A stretch of 6,148 bases of DNA from an uncultured Lachnospiraceae bacterium (GCA_910578605.1 CAJTQG010000070.1:1-6148), one strand, 5' to 3'. Counted from the stretch's first letter, positions 1-5,904 are shown. The notes: generated from the letters alone by a model not told the origin. Made by a program: numbers and translations.

Positions 1-250
1 CCCCATATTTTAAAACATATGCCTGCCCTTTTTCTATGGCAAGTCCTTCCACGGCGGGATAATCACTGCCTGCCGAGAGTCTGCTTAAAAGCGTATACCC
101 AGTGCCTGCCGCATATGCCTGCACACTGGTGCTGACACTCAGCAGAATTGTCATTGCCACCATTGTGGCAGTTCTCTTTTGATTTGTTTTTTTGCTTTGC
201 TTTTTGTTTTCGTTTTTTTCACTTTTTGTGCTCTTTGCAAATAATTGCAT
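1..250 (-). CDS. N-terminal part of a secreted or surface protein, function unknown (runs off the left edge)
   Basis: The ATG at 250-248 opens an 83-codon reading frame that is still open at base 1, so only the N-terminus is visible. A GGGAGG ribosome binding site (261-266) lies 10 nt upstream. Residues 1-29 are very rich in Lys, Asn and Gln (about ten Lys). They are followed by a hydrophobic stretch at about 30-45 and an Ala-rich end, VQAYAAG, that fits signal peptidase I cleavage near residues 47-48. This is a Sec signal peptide with an unusually long basic n-region. The mature part visible (about 35 residues) contains no motif I recognise; the stretch EGLAIEKGQAYVLK could be a beta-strand repeat, but this is only an impression. 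The gene lies directly downstream of a c-di-GMP riboswitch and its terminator, so its expression is probably ligand-controlled. I cannot name the family. Confidence 0.85.
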   Translation of the reverse strand, partial: MQLFAKSTKSEKNENKKQSKKTNQKRTATMVAMTILLSVSTSVQAYAAGTGYTLLSRLSAGSDYPAVEGLAIEKGQAYVLKYG

Positions 251-360
251 TGCTTATGTACCTCCCGAATTTTTATTGATAAATCACACTCCTTGTTTTT
301 CCTTTTGCTTTCTTTCTTGTTAACAGCTTTCCCTCCTACTCTCCTTTACTTTTTTCACAC
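251..360 (-). promoter_or_regulatory. Purine-rich leader between riboswitch terminator and secreted-protein start
   Basis: This 110-nt stretch is transcribed only on read-through of the terminator at 361-395. On the minus strand it is almost all purine and holds several Shine-Dalgarno-like sequences (AAAGGAG, TAGGAGG, AAGGAG). The only one properly spaced before a long open frame is GGGAGG at 261-266, which serves the ATG at 250. I see no convincing small gene in it. Confidence 0.5.
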
Positions 361-395
361 AAAAAAGACTGCCAAGAAAAAACTTCTTTGCAGCC
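361..395 (-). terminator. Intrinsic terminator forming the riboswitch expression platform
   Basis: Read on the minus strand, GGCUGC (395-390) pairs with GCAGUC (372-367, one G-U pair). After one A/G mismatch, AAGAA (388-384) pairs with UUCUU (378-374). The loop is GUUUU (383-379). Six U (366-361) follow immediately. The left arm reuses the last bases of the c-di-GMP aptamer, so aptamer and terminator cannot both form completely. This is the classical arrangement of a transcription-terminating switch placed before a gene, here the secreted-protein gene starting at 250. Confidence 0.9.
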
Positions 396-475
396 GAACT
401 ATCGTAGGTTATATATCCCCCCTTAGACTCCTAGCTTTGCGTCCATGTGTTTTCACATGTTTGCCGTTGTATCCA
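390..475 (-). ncRNA. Cyclic-di-GMP-I (GEMM-I) riboswitch aptamer
   Basis: On the minus strand the conserved blocks of the GEMM-I family occur in order. GGCAAAC (465-459) leads into a perfect 6-bp hairpin CAUGUG-AAAA-CACAUG (459-444). Then come GGACGCAAAGCUA (about 445-433), GUCUAAGG, a short variable loop, and GAUAGUUCGGCUGC (about 403-390). Aligned by eye to the Vibrio Vc2 aptamer, the ligand-contacting positions G20, A47 and C92 correspond to 465, 438 and 390, and all three are conserved. G at position 20 argues for c-di-GMP rather than the A20 variants that bind cGAMP. The aptamer begins about 15-25 nt after the predicted transcription start and runs straight into the terminator at 361-395. 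Exact 5' boundary is uncertain by several bases. Confidence 0.92.
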
Positions 476-495
476 TTGCACGATTTATGTTTTTC

Positions 496-524
496 ATTAT
501 AGTACTGCTTACATAATCTGTCAA
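496..524 (-). promoter_or_regulatory. Consensus sigma-A promoter of the riboswitch-controlled transcript
   Basis: Minus-strand TTGACA (524-519), a 17-nt spacer and TATAAT (501-496) match both consensus hexamers perfectly. The predicted transcription start is near 489, just ahead of the c-di-GMP aptamer. Such a strong promoter fits a gene whose output is set by premature termination rather than by initiation. Confidence 0.9.
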
Positions 525-573
525 TATTTCCCTTTTTTATTCTTAAGAACACCAGAGGTAATCTTTCCTATAA

Positions 574-663
574 AACTCCCATGCCTACTAAAGCATGTAG
601 TTCCCTTATAATTTAAGAAAGCGAAGGCCAAGCCTCCGCTTTCGTCCGGTATGTGAATCCGGA
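574..663 (-). terminator. Probable terminator region of the murB-rapZ-whiA-crh operon
   Basis: Downstream of the HPr-like gene there are three successive hairpins. The strongest, 617-643, has a 7-bp outer stem GAAAGCG/CGCTTTC, one mismatch, a 4-bp inner stem and a 3-nt loop. On the minus strand it is followed by a moderately U-rich run, CTTAAATTAT. A smaller stem TCCGG/CCGGA (645-663) precedes it. A third, imperfect one (574-602: AACT plus CATGC arms) is followed by TTTTATA. The U-tracts are weaker than in the ftsH and riboswitch terminators, so termination may be partial or spread over the set. Confidence 0.65.
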
Positions 664-701
664 TTATTTTCAATAGCTGCACTTCTACAGCACAGCCAAA
701 T

Positions 702-959
702 TTATTGTTTACTGCTCAAGTATTCTTCAATTTTACTGATAGCATCTACCTCATCGTCTCCCTCAGCTGAAACCGTCACCTGGGTTCCTGCCGCCAGACC
801 TAGTGTCATCATCCCCATAATACTTTTCGCATTTACTTTCATGTTATCATGTTCCACGTAAATAGAGCTTTCAAACTGACTGGCCACCTGTACTAGCACA
901 GCCACTGGTCTTGCTTCCAAACCTGTCTGTAATTCAATTGTCATGCTCTTCGTTACCAT
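702..959 (-). CDS. crh: HPr-family regulatory protein, Crh-like (catalytic His15 replaced by Glu)
   Basis: The 85-residue product has the full HPr fold signature and length: the active-site loop around residues 13-18 (GLEARP), and the regulatory site NAKSIMG at 43-49 followed by MxLGLAAG. In true HPr, residue 15 is the His phosphorylated by enzyme I during PTS sugar transport. Here codon 15 (915-917) reads GAA, Glu, so that phosphotransfer cannot occur. Ser46, the target of HPr kinase/phosphorylase, is intact. Bacillus Crh likewise lacks His15 (it has Gln) and acts as a Ser46-phosphorylated partner of the catabolite regulator CcpA; a similar role is inferred here. The start overlaps the whiA stop by 7 nt and has AAGGAGG (970-976) 10 nt upstream, indicating coupled translation. 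The symbol follows the Bacillus gene by analogy; databases may label it simply as an HPr family protein. Confidence 0.92.
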   Translation of the reverse strand: MVTKSMTIELQTGLEARPVAVLVQVASQFESSIYVEHDNMKVNAKSIMGMMTLGLAAGTQVTVSAEGDDEVDAISKIEEYLSSKQ

Positions 960-1921
960 AATTCATGTTCCTCCTTGTCTTGCCGCATTTTCTCTGCGAT
1001 CTCACTTAACTTTCTTAACCTATGGTTCACACCGGATTTTCCAACCGGCGGACTCAACATTGTTCCCAACTCCTTAAGTGAAGCCTGGGAATTTTCCAAG
1101 CGCACTCTGGCAATCTCTTCCAGATTTTCCGGAAGACTGGACAGTCCGGCATTTTCCTCAATATACCGAATATCCTCTATCTGTTTTACTGCTGCTGAAA
1201 TCGTCTTATTTAAGTTGGCAGTTTCACAGTTGACCTGACGATTGACAAAATTGCGCATTTCCTTTAAAATACGCACATTTTCCAGGTTCATCAACGCCAC
1301 ATGCGCTTCCATCACATTGAGTATCTCAACAATTCCTGACCCTTCCTTGATGTATACAACATAATACTTTTTACGCACTACAATTTTTGCGTCTATGTTA
1401 AACGTCTGAATGATTCCCTGAAGCTGTTTTGCCTTTTCCATAGATTGACATACAATCTCAAAATGGTAAAATTTCTGGGGTGTGCTGATGGAACCAGCCG
1501 CCAGAAATGCTCCTCTGATAAATGCACGTTTACAGCAGGACTGCATAATCACCACATTATCCACTATAGAAAGATTTTCCTCCACGTTATGCTTCTCGTC
1601 AAGCAGCTTTGTTGCCTGCAAAATTCGGAGTGCATCCTCATGACGTTTGATAAATATAGTATATGTCTTGCTTTTTTTCAAATATGCATTCTGTCTTATG
1701 GAAATTTCAGTATATATATTAAATGTTTTTTTCACTAATGTAAAGCATTTTCTTGCAACAGACAATTTTTCTGTATGGATTTTTATGGAATACCTATCAT
1801 GAGACGATATGCATACGTTCCCGCAAAAGCTAATAATAGCCGCTATTTCTGCAATCTGGCAATGTCTTGCTGGGGTCATCTGACGGGATAATTCTTCCTT
1901 TACTTCCTTTGAAAATGACAT
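953..1921 (-). CDS. whiA: DNA-binding protein WhiA (YvcL)
   Basis: The 322-residue protein has the usual WhiA length and architecture. The N-terminal two thirds resemble a LAGLIDADG homing-endonuclease fold; within it CCKRAFIRGAFLAAGS (129-144) is the family hallmark, and no endonuclease activity is expected. A linker with NRQVNCETANLNK (227-239) leads to a C-terminal helix-turn-helix domain (about 262-312) carrying the diagnostic LSPPVGKSGVNHRLRKL. WhiA controls sporulation septation in Streptomyces; in Bacillus it is associated with the nucleoid and affects division and chromosome segregation. The start is 5 nt after the rapZ stop, and its Shine-Dalgarno (GAAAGG and GAGG) is built into the last rapZ codons, so translation is probably coupled. 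The first half is Lys- and Ile-rich and more diverged than the HTH half, which is normal for the family. Confidence 0.97.
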   Translation of the reverse strand: MSFSKEVKEELSRQMTPARHCQIAEIAAIISFCGNVCISSHDRYSIKIHTEKLSVARKCFTLVKKTFNIYTEISIRQNAYLKKSKTYTIFIKRHEDALRILQATKLLDEKHNVEENLSIVDNVVIMQSCCKRAFIRGAFLAAGSISTPQKFYHFEIVCQSMEKAKQLQGIIQTFNIDAKIVVRKKYYVVYIKEGSGIVEILNVMEAHVALMNLENVRILKEMRNFVNRQVNCETANLNKTISAAVKQIEDIRYIEENAGLSSLPENLEEIARVRLENSQASLKELGTMLSPPVGKSGVNHRLRKLSEIAEKMRQDKEEHELW

Positions 1922-1926
1922 AGCCT

Positions 1927-2784
1927 CTACCTTTCTATATCTCTGTGCTCCACCTTCACACCATAGCCTCCCTGTGCGGCAAGCATCTCGTAAAGCCTGT
2001 TGGCAATCGTAACCGAGCGGTGTTTACCCCCTGTGCACCCCACACTTATCACAAGCTGATTTTTCCCCTCCGCAATATAATTGGGTATCAAAAATTTAAT
2101 CATGTCCTCTAACTTTCTCAAAAACTCGTGAGATACCTCCGATGACATAACAAACTCTTGTATAGGAATATCATTTCCTGTCAAAGGACGCAATGTTAAA
2201 TCATAGTAGGGGTTTGGCATAAAACGAACATCAAATACCAAATCGGAATCTGTTGGAATGCCATACTTAAAACCAAAAGATAAAATAGTAATAAATAGAT
2301 TATTGTACTGCTCCTCCCCAAGAAATATACGCTCTATTTCCTGTCGCAGTTCCCTAATTAACAAATTGCTTGTATCCAAAATAAAGTCTGCGCTTCTTCT
2401 CAAAAACTGCAGCGCCTCCCTCTCGGTGCGAATGCCGTCCTCCACTCTTCCATGCATAGTGAGAGGATGAGCTCGCCTTGTCTCCTTAAATCTTTTTACT
2501 AATATTTGATCTGATGCATCTAAAAACAATATTTTCAAATCAATCTTTTCTTTTTTTAAATGGGAAATCATCTCGTCTAATTCCTGCAGAGAAGAACCGC
2601 TGCGAATATCCACACCCAAGGCCACCTGCTTCACTTGACTTTGAGGCATTCTAGTCATCTCTGTAAATTTGGAAATCAATGGAATCGGCAAATTATCCAC
2701 ACAAAAATATCCGCTGTCCTCCAACATTTTCAACACAGAGCTTTTCCCTGCCCCTGACATTCCCGTTACAATTACAAACTGCAT
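1927..2784 (-). CDS. rapZ: RapZ-family P-loop nucleotide-binding regulator (YvcJ)
   Basis: The 285-residue protein matches RapZ/YvcJ over its full length. It starts with a P-loop GMSGAGKS (8-15), followed by the family motif GYFCVDNLP (25-33), a Walker-B-like FLDA (87-90) and RRAHPL (103-108). The C-terminal domain carries SFGFKYGIP (169-177), DVRFMPNPYY (185-194) and GCTGGKHRSV (249-258), all characteristic. In E. coli RapZ is an RNA-binding adaptor that directs the small RNA GlmZ to RNase E and so tunes glucosamine-6-phosphate synthesis. In Bacillus YvcJ hydrolyses nucleotides and influences competence; the clostridial role is not established. GGAGG (2791-2795) lies 6 nt before the ATG, and only 15 nt separate it from murB. 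Placement beside murB hints at a link to cell-wall precursor supply, but that is inference. Confidence 0.97.
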   Translation of the reverse strand: MQFVIVTGMSGAGKSSVLKMLEDSGYFCVDNLPIPLISKFTEMTRMPQSQVKQVALGVDIRSGSSLQELDEMISHLKKEKIDLKILFLDASDQILVKRFKETRRAHPLTMHGRVEDGIRTEREALQFLRRSADFILDTSNLLIRELRQEIERIFLGEEQYNNLFITILSFGFKYGIPTDSDLVFDVRFMPNPYYDLTLRPLTGNDIPIQEFVMSSEVSHEFLRKLEDMIKFLIPNYIAEGKNQLVISVGCTGGKHRSVTIANRLYEMLAAQGGYGVKVEHRDIER

Positions 2785-2799
2785 ATCTTGCCTCCACGC

Positions 2800-3780
2800 T
2801 TATGAATTGCTCTTCTCTCCTATTATCTTAACCTCCGGCTGCAGCTTCACCCCCTGTTTTTCAAGCACAATACGCTGCACATCTTTAATTAACCGTATAA
2901 TATCTGACGCTGTAGCATGATTTTCATTAATTACAAAGCCACAATGCTTTTTGGATACCTGGGCACCGCCTACAGAATAACCGGCAAGCCCGCTGTCCTG
3001 AATCAATTTACCGGCATAATACCCTTCCGGACGCTTAAAGGTACTTCCAGCGCTTGGATACTCTAACGGTTGCTTTTCTTTGCGGCGTTGGTTATACTCC
3101 CGCATCAGCGCTCCAATCTCCTCCTTATCTCCTCCCTGCAAGGAGAATTCCGCCTCCAGCACAATATACCCCTGCTCTGGTATAACACTGTGACGATATG
3201 ATAAATCCAAAGCTTCCTTTGTCAATGTTATGATCTCTCCATACCGATTCAGCACTGTAGCATTGACTATAATATCCTTTATCTCTCCTCCGTAAGCCCC
3301 TGCGTTCATCACAACGGCGCCGCCTACTGTTCCTGGAATGCCAGATGCAAACTCCATTCCCTTCATTCCGTTTTCCCGTGCTGCCCCTGCCGCTCTCGAT
3401 AGCATCACTCCTGCCCCCGCTTTTAATTTGCCATCCGTTGCCTTCACTTGTTTAAATCCATCACCCAGTTCTATCACTACTCCGTCATAACCATCATCAG
3501 ACACTAAAAGATTGCTTCCATTTCCAATCACAAAAAAAGAGAGCTTTTCCTTTGCCACCGCCTGAAGAAGCTGCCGCAATACGTCAACATCCTCTGCCAC
3601 CACATAATACTTCGCCTCACCTCCGGCGCCAAATGTGGTGTGCCTTGCCATGCTCTCCTTCTCCCAAACCCGTTCCTCGCCTGCTATCCCTTGCAAAATT
3701 TCTTTCATTTTTATACCCATGCATATCACAAGACTGCTTGTGATACTGCCCCAATAGTTGAAAGAACGGGCAGTGTACAT
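2800..3780 (-). CDS. murB: UDP-N-acetylenolpyruvoylglucosamine reductase MurB
   Basis: MurB is the cytoplasmic FAD enzyme that reduces UDP-GlcNAc-enolpyruvate to UDP-MurNAc with NADPH, the second committed step of peptidoglycan precursor synthesis. Visible motifs, numbered from the start at 3780: RHTTFGAGG (46-54), the FAD-binding stretches IGNGSNLLVS (85-94) and GIPGTVGGAVVMNAGAYGGE (147-166), SYRHS (194-198), and YPSAGSTFKRP (241-251), whose Ser246 is the expected proton donor. LQPEVKII (313-320) carries the catalytic Glu316. This is the shorter type II form. The start is uncertain. The ATG at 3780 has a GAAAGGA site 4 nt upstream, but it adds about 24 residues with no family resemblance, and the DNA encoding them is full of inverted repeats. 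Met25 (ATG at 3708) would give a typical 302-residue enzyme but has only a weak GGG upstream. First gene of the operon murB-rapZ-whiA-crh. Confidence 0.96.
   Translation of the reverse strand: MYTARSFNYWGSITSSLVICMGIKMKEILQGIAGEERVWEKESMARHTTFGAGGEAKYYVVAEDVDVLRQLLQAVAKEKLSFFVIGNGSNLLVSDDGYDGVVIELGDGFKQVKATDGKLKAGAGVMLSRAAGAARENGMKGMEFASGIPGTVGGAVVMNAGAYGGEIKDIIVNATVLNRYGEIITLTKEALDLSYRHSVIPEQGYIVLEAEFSLQGGDKEEIGALMREYNQRRKEKQPLEYPSAGSTFKRPEGYYAGKLIQDSGLAGYSVGGAQVSKKHCGFVINENHATASDIIRLIKDVQRIVLEKQGVKLQPEVKIIGEKSNS
3721..3774 (-). promoter_or_regulatory. Two overlapping inverted repeats at the 5' end of murB
   Basis: The stem TATCACAAG/CTTGTGATA (3724-3732 with 3737-3745) is a perfect 9-bp repeat around a 4-nt loop; it extends by 3 bp (GCA/TGC) past a one-base bulge to 3721-3749. 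A second repeat, ACTGCCC/GGGCAGT (3745-3751 with 3768-3774), has an inner 3-bp stem and shares bases 3745-3749 with the first, so the two RNA hairpins exclude each other. Both lie between the two possible murB starts (3780 and 3708). No U-run follows, so this is not a terminator. It could be a leader RNA controlling murB translation or a protein-binding operator. The repeats are seen directly; the function is not. Confidence 0.45.
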
Positions 3781-3784
3781 ACTA

Positions 3785-3791
3785 TCCTTTC
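3785..3791 (-). promoter_or_regulatory. Ribosome binding site for the upstream murB start
   Basis: Minus-strand GAAAGGA ends 4 nt before the ATG at 3780. It is the only good Shine-Dalgarno near the murB 5' end and is the reason the longer reading frame is reported, although the 4-nt spacing is short. Confidence 0.5.
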
Positions 3792-3853
3792 TTTATCATA
3801 TATTTCTTTCAACCTTTACTTTCCCTTCAACGCTCACAATGATTTCGTTCCTT

Positions 3854-3882
3854 ATTCTATCAGAATTCAATACAACACTCAA
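3854..3882 (-). promoter_or_regulatory. Sigma-A promoter of the murB-rapZ-whiA-crh operon
   Basis: Minus-strand TTGAGT (3882-3877), a 17-nt spacer and TAGAAT (3859-3854) form a good promoter. It has an extended -10 TG two bases before the hexamer. Transcription should start near 3847. It lies just past the ftsH terminator, so the operon has its own promoter. The leader would be about 67 nt to the ATG at 3780, or about 139 nt to the one at 3708. Confidence 0.8.
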
Positions 3883-3894
3883 CCATAAATATAG

Positions 3895-3926
3895 AAAAAC
3901 AGAGAAAATCTTTTTCATTTTCTCTG
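3895..3926 (-). terminator. Intrinsic terminator after ftsH
   Basis: On the minus strand a perfect 10-bp stem CAGAGAAAAT/ATTTTCTCTG (3926-3917 with 3909-3900) encloses a 7-nt loop and is followed by TTTTTCTATATTT. It lies about 60 nt after the ftsH stop and separates ftsH from the murB operon. Confidence 0.93.
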
Positions 3927-3986
3927 CTTCTTCCTTTATTCTTCCATTATTCTTTCTTTTACTCTATACCAGAAAACTCCTGAAAT

Positions 3987-5891
3987 TTAAGGCTTAGCAC
4001 TTTCTTCATCCTGCTTTTTCTCCTCAGGGATACCAGTTGCCCTGCGGAAAATTTCCATAAATTGCTGTCCCGTAATAGTTTCCTTCTCAAACAAAAATTC
4101 TGCTATTCTATCCAGTGCTTCCCTGTTTTCACTTATCAGCTTTTTTGCCTTCTCATAGCAGTTCTTCAAAAGCTCTTTCACTTCCACGTCCACTTGGGCT
4201 GCAGTGGAATCACTGCAGTTCAGTGCCGTTCTTCCATTTAAATATGGGTCCTCCACCGTCTCTAGGCTCATCAAACCAAACTGCTCTGACATTCCATATC
4301 GGGTAATCATAGCCCTAGCCAACTCTGTAGCCTTTTCCATATCGTTGGATGCTCCAGTAGTGACAGATTGAAATACCAGTTCCTCTGATGCCCTGCCCCC
4401 CAACAAGGTAACAATCCTTGCCAGCAGCTCCTCCTTGCTCATCAAATACTTTTCTTCCTCCGGCACCTGCATCACATAGCCCAAGGCTCCCATTGTCCTA
4501 GGTACAATTGTAATTTTCTGCACTGGCTCTGCATTTTTCTCCAAGGCGGTTACTAAAGCATGTCCCACCTCGTGATAAGCTACTGTTCTCTTTTCCTTCT
4601 CACTTAAAATCCTGTCTTTTTTCTCTTTACCAGCAATCACTACCTCCACAGACTCAAACAAATCCTCCTGGGAGATGGCATGCCTGCCATTTTTCACTGC
4701 ATTGATAGCCGCCTCATTTATCATATTAGCCAAATCAGAACCTACCGCCCCTGATGTTGCCAGGGCTATAGCATCCAAATCAACCGTCTCATCCAAAGTT
4801 ACATTTTTAGAATGTACCTTCAGCGTCTCCAGACGCCCCTTCAAATCCGGCTTGTCCACAATAATCCTTCTGTCAAATCTTCCCGGACGCAGTAACGCCT
4901 TGTCTAGTACCTCCGGCCTGTTGGTTGCCGCAAGAATAAGCAGTCCCTTAGATGTATCAAAGCCGTCCATCTCGGATAAAAGCTGATTTAATGTCTGTTC
5001 CCTCTCGTCATTGCCGCCGCCATACCTAGAATCACGGCTCTTTCCGATGGCATCAATCTCATCAATAAAAATAATACAAGGCGCCGACTGCTGTGCTTGT
5101 TTAAATAAATCACGGACGCGGGATGCCCCCACTCCCACAAACATTTCTACAAAATCCGAACCTGACAGGGAGAAAAAGGGAACCTTTGCCTCACCTGCAA
5201 CAGCCTTTGCCAGTAATGTTTTACCTGTTCCCGGGGGACCGACAAGCAGTGCACCCTTGGGCAGCTTTGCTCCAATCTTGCCATATTTTCCTGGATTGTG
5301 AAGAAAATCTACAATCTCACGAAGAGATTCCTTCGCCTCCTCCTGTCCTGCTACATCTTTAAAGGTAACTCCTGTTTCTTTTTCTACATAAACCTTAGCG
5401 TTGGCTTTTCCTACATTTCCCATCATGCCGCCGCTCTTTGAAACTCTTCTAAACACTAACCCCATCAATAGATAAATTAAGGCAAAGGGCAAAATCCAAA
5501 CTAAAAAGAAATCCAAAATCTTGGAGTTGGAATCACTTGCGGAATGCTTAAAGGAAATATCTGCCTTTAACAGCCGATTCACCAAATCCCCATCATTCAT
5601 CTGGGTAGTCCAGTAAGTAATAGGGATGGGTGCCTTATCAGAATTAGCCGGCGTGATAATAATCTTTCCTGAATTATTTATCTCAACACTTTTTACTTCT
5701 TTCTTTTCTATTAGCTGAATAAATTCATCATAGCTGATTTCTTTTGAAGTTGCGTTCTCCACCATCGAGGACATCAAACTAATTCCCAAAAGAGTAATGA
5801 CAGCTGCCACAATCAGTATGATAACAGTAGGATTTTTTTTCGGTCCTTCCTGCCCTCCTGGCTTATTTCCATTTGTTCCGTTATTATTCAT
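3987..5891 (-). CDS. ftsH: ATP-dependent zinc metalloprotease FtsH
   Basis: FtsH is a membrane-anchored hexameric AAA+ protease that extracts and degrades misfolded membrane proteins and selected regulators. Numbered from the ATG at 5891 (634 residues, family-typical): first membrane segment about 22-43, a small extracytoplasmic domain, second membrane segment about 125-148. The AAA+ module has Walker A GPPGTGKT (218-225), pore loop MFVGVG (250-255), Walker B IIFIDE (273-278) and the second region of homology with arginine fingers in RPGRFDR (about 335-341). The peptidase domain has the zinc site HEVGH (440-444), with a third ligand probably Asp517 in SNDMEKA. The C-terminal tail (about 610-634) is charged. 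A GAAAGGA site 6 nt upstream fixes this start; the frame stays open 28 codons further to a TTG at 5975 that lacks a ribosome site and homology. It has its own promoter and terminator. Confidence 0.98.
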   Translation of the reverse strand: MNNNGTNGNKPGGQEGPKKNPTVIILIVAAVITLLGISLMSSMVENATSKEISYDEFIQLIEKKEVKSVEINNSGKIIITPANSDKAPIPITYWTTQMNDGDLVNRLLKADISFKHSASDSNSKILDFFLVWILPFALIYLLMGLVFRRVSKSGGMMGNVGKANAKVYVEKETGVTFKDVAGQEEAKESLREIVDFLHNPGKYGKIGAKLPKGALLVGPPGTGKTLLAKAVAGEAKVPFFSLSGSDFVEMFVGVGASRVRDLFKQAQQSAPCIIFIDEIDAIGKSRDSRYGGGNDEREQTLNQLLSEMDGFDTSKGLLILAATNRPEVLDKALLRPGRFDRRIIVDKPDLKGRLETLKVHSKNVTLDETVDLDAIALATSGAVGSDLANMINEAAINAVKNGRHAISQEDLFESVEVVIAGKEKKDRILSEKEKRTVAYHEVGHALVTALEKNAEPVQKITIVPRTMGALGYVMQVPEEEKYLMSKEELLARIVTLLGGRASEELVFQSVTTGASNDMEKATELARAMITRYGMSEQFGLMSLETVEDPYLNGRTALNCSDSTAAQVDVEVKELLKNCYEKAKKLISENREALDRIAEFLFEKETITGQQFMEIFRRATGIPEEKKQDEESAKP

Positions 5892-5897
5892 ATATTT

Positions 5898-5904
5898 TCC
5901 TTTC
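5898..5904 (-). promoter_or_regulatory. Ribosome binding site deciding the ftsH start
   Basis: Minus-strand GAAAGGA sits 6 nt before the ATG at 5891. The alternative TTG at 5975 has no comparable site, so the shorter frame is preferred. The residues after this ATG (MNNNGTNGNKPGG) are the low-complexity cytoplasmic lead-in typical of FtsH. Confidence 0.75.

Noticed and set aside
444..459. Hairpin CATGTG-AAAA-CACATG as a stand-alone operator
   Set aside because: It lies exactly where the GEMM-I aptamer has its tetraloop-capped helix, flanked by the conserved GGCAAAC and GGACGCAAAGC blocks, so the riboswitch explains it.
245..502. Plus-strand open frame of 85 codons opposite the left-hand intergenic region
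   Set aside because: It runs antisense across the promoter, c-di-GMP aptamer and terminator, is rich in Leu/Phe/Ser from the pyrimidine-rich strand, and has no ribosome site or recognisable family.
3782..3799. Five-codon minus-strand frame (MIKKG) ending one base before the murB ATG at 3780
   Set aside because: It has only a weak, distant ribosome site, and a frame this short arises easily by chance. It would matter only if the ATG at 3780 is truly used.
3552..3997. Plus-strand open frames opposite murB and the murB-ftsH gap
   Set aside because: They overlap murB, its promoter and the ftsH terminator, have no ribosome sites, and translate to low-complexity Phe/Leu/Ser-rich sequence.
4535..4600. 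FtsH zinc motif reads HEVGH instead of the more common HEAGH
   Set aside because: The HExxH consensus and both His ligands and the catalytic Glu are intact. The middle residue varies in the family, so there is no reason to suspect an inactive protease.
4115..5362. Several plus-strand open frames opposite ftsH
   Set aside because: They are shadows of the FtsH coding sequence, which is unmistakable by motif content on the minus strand.
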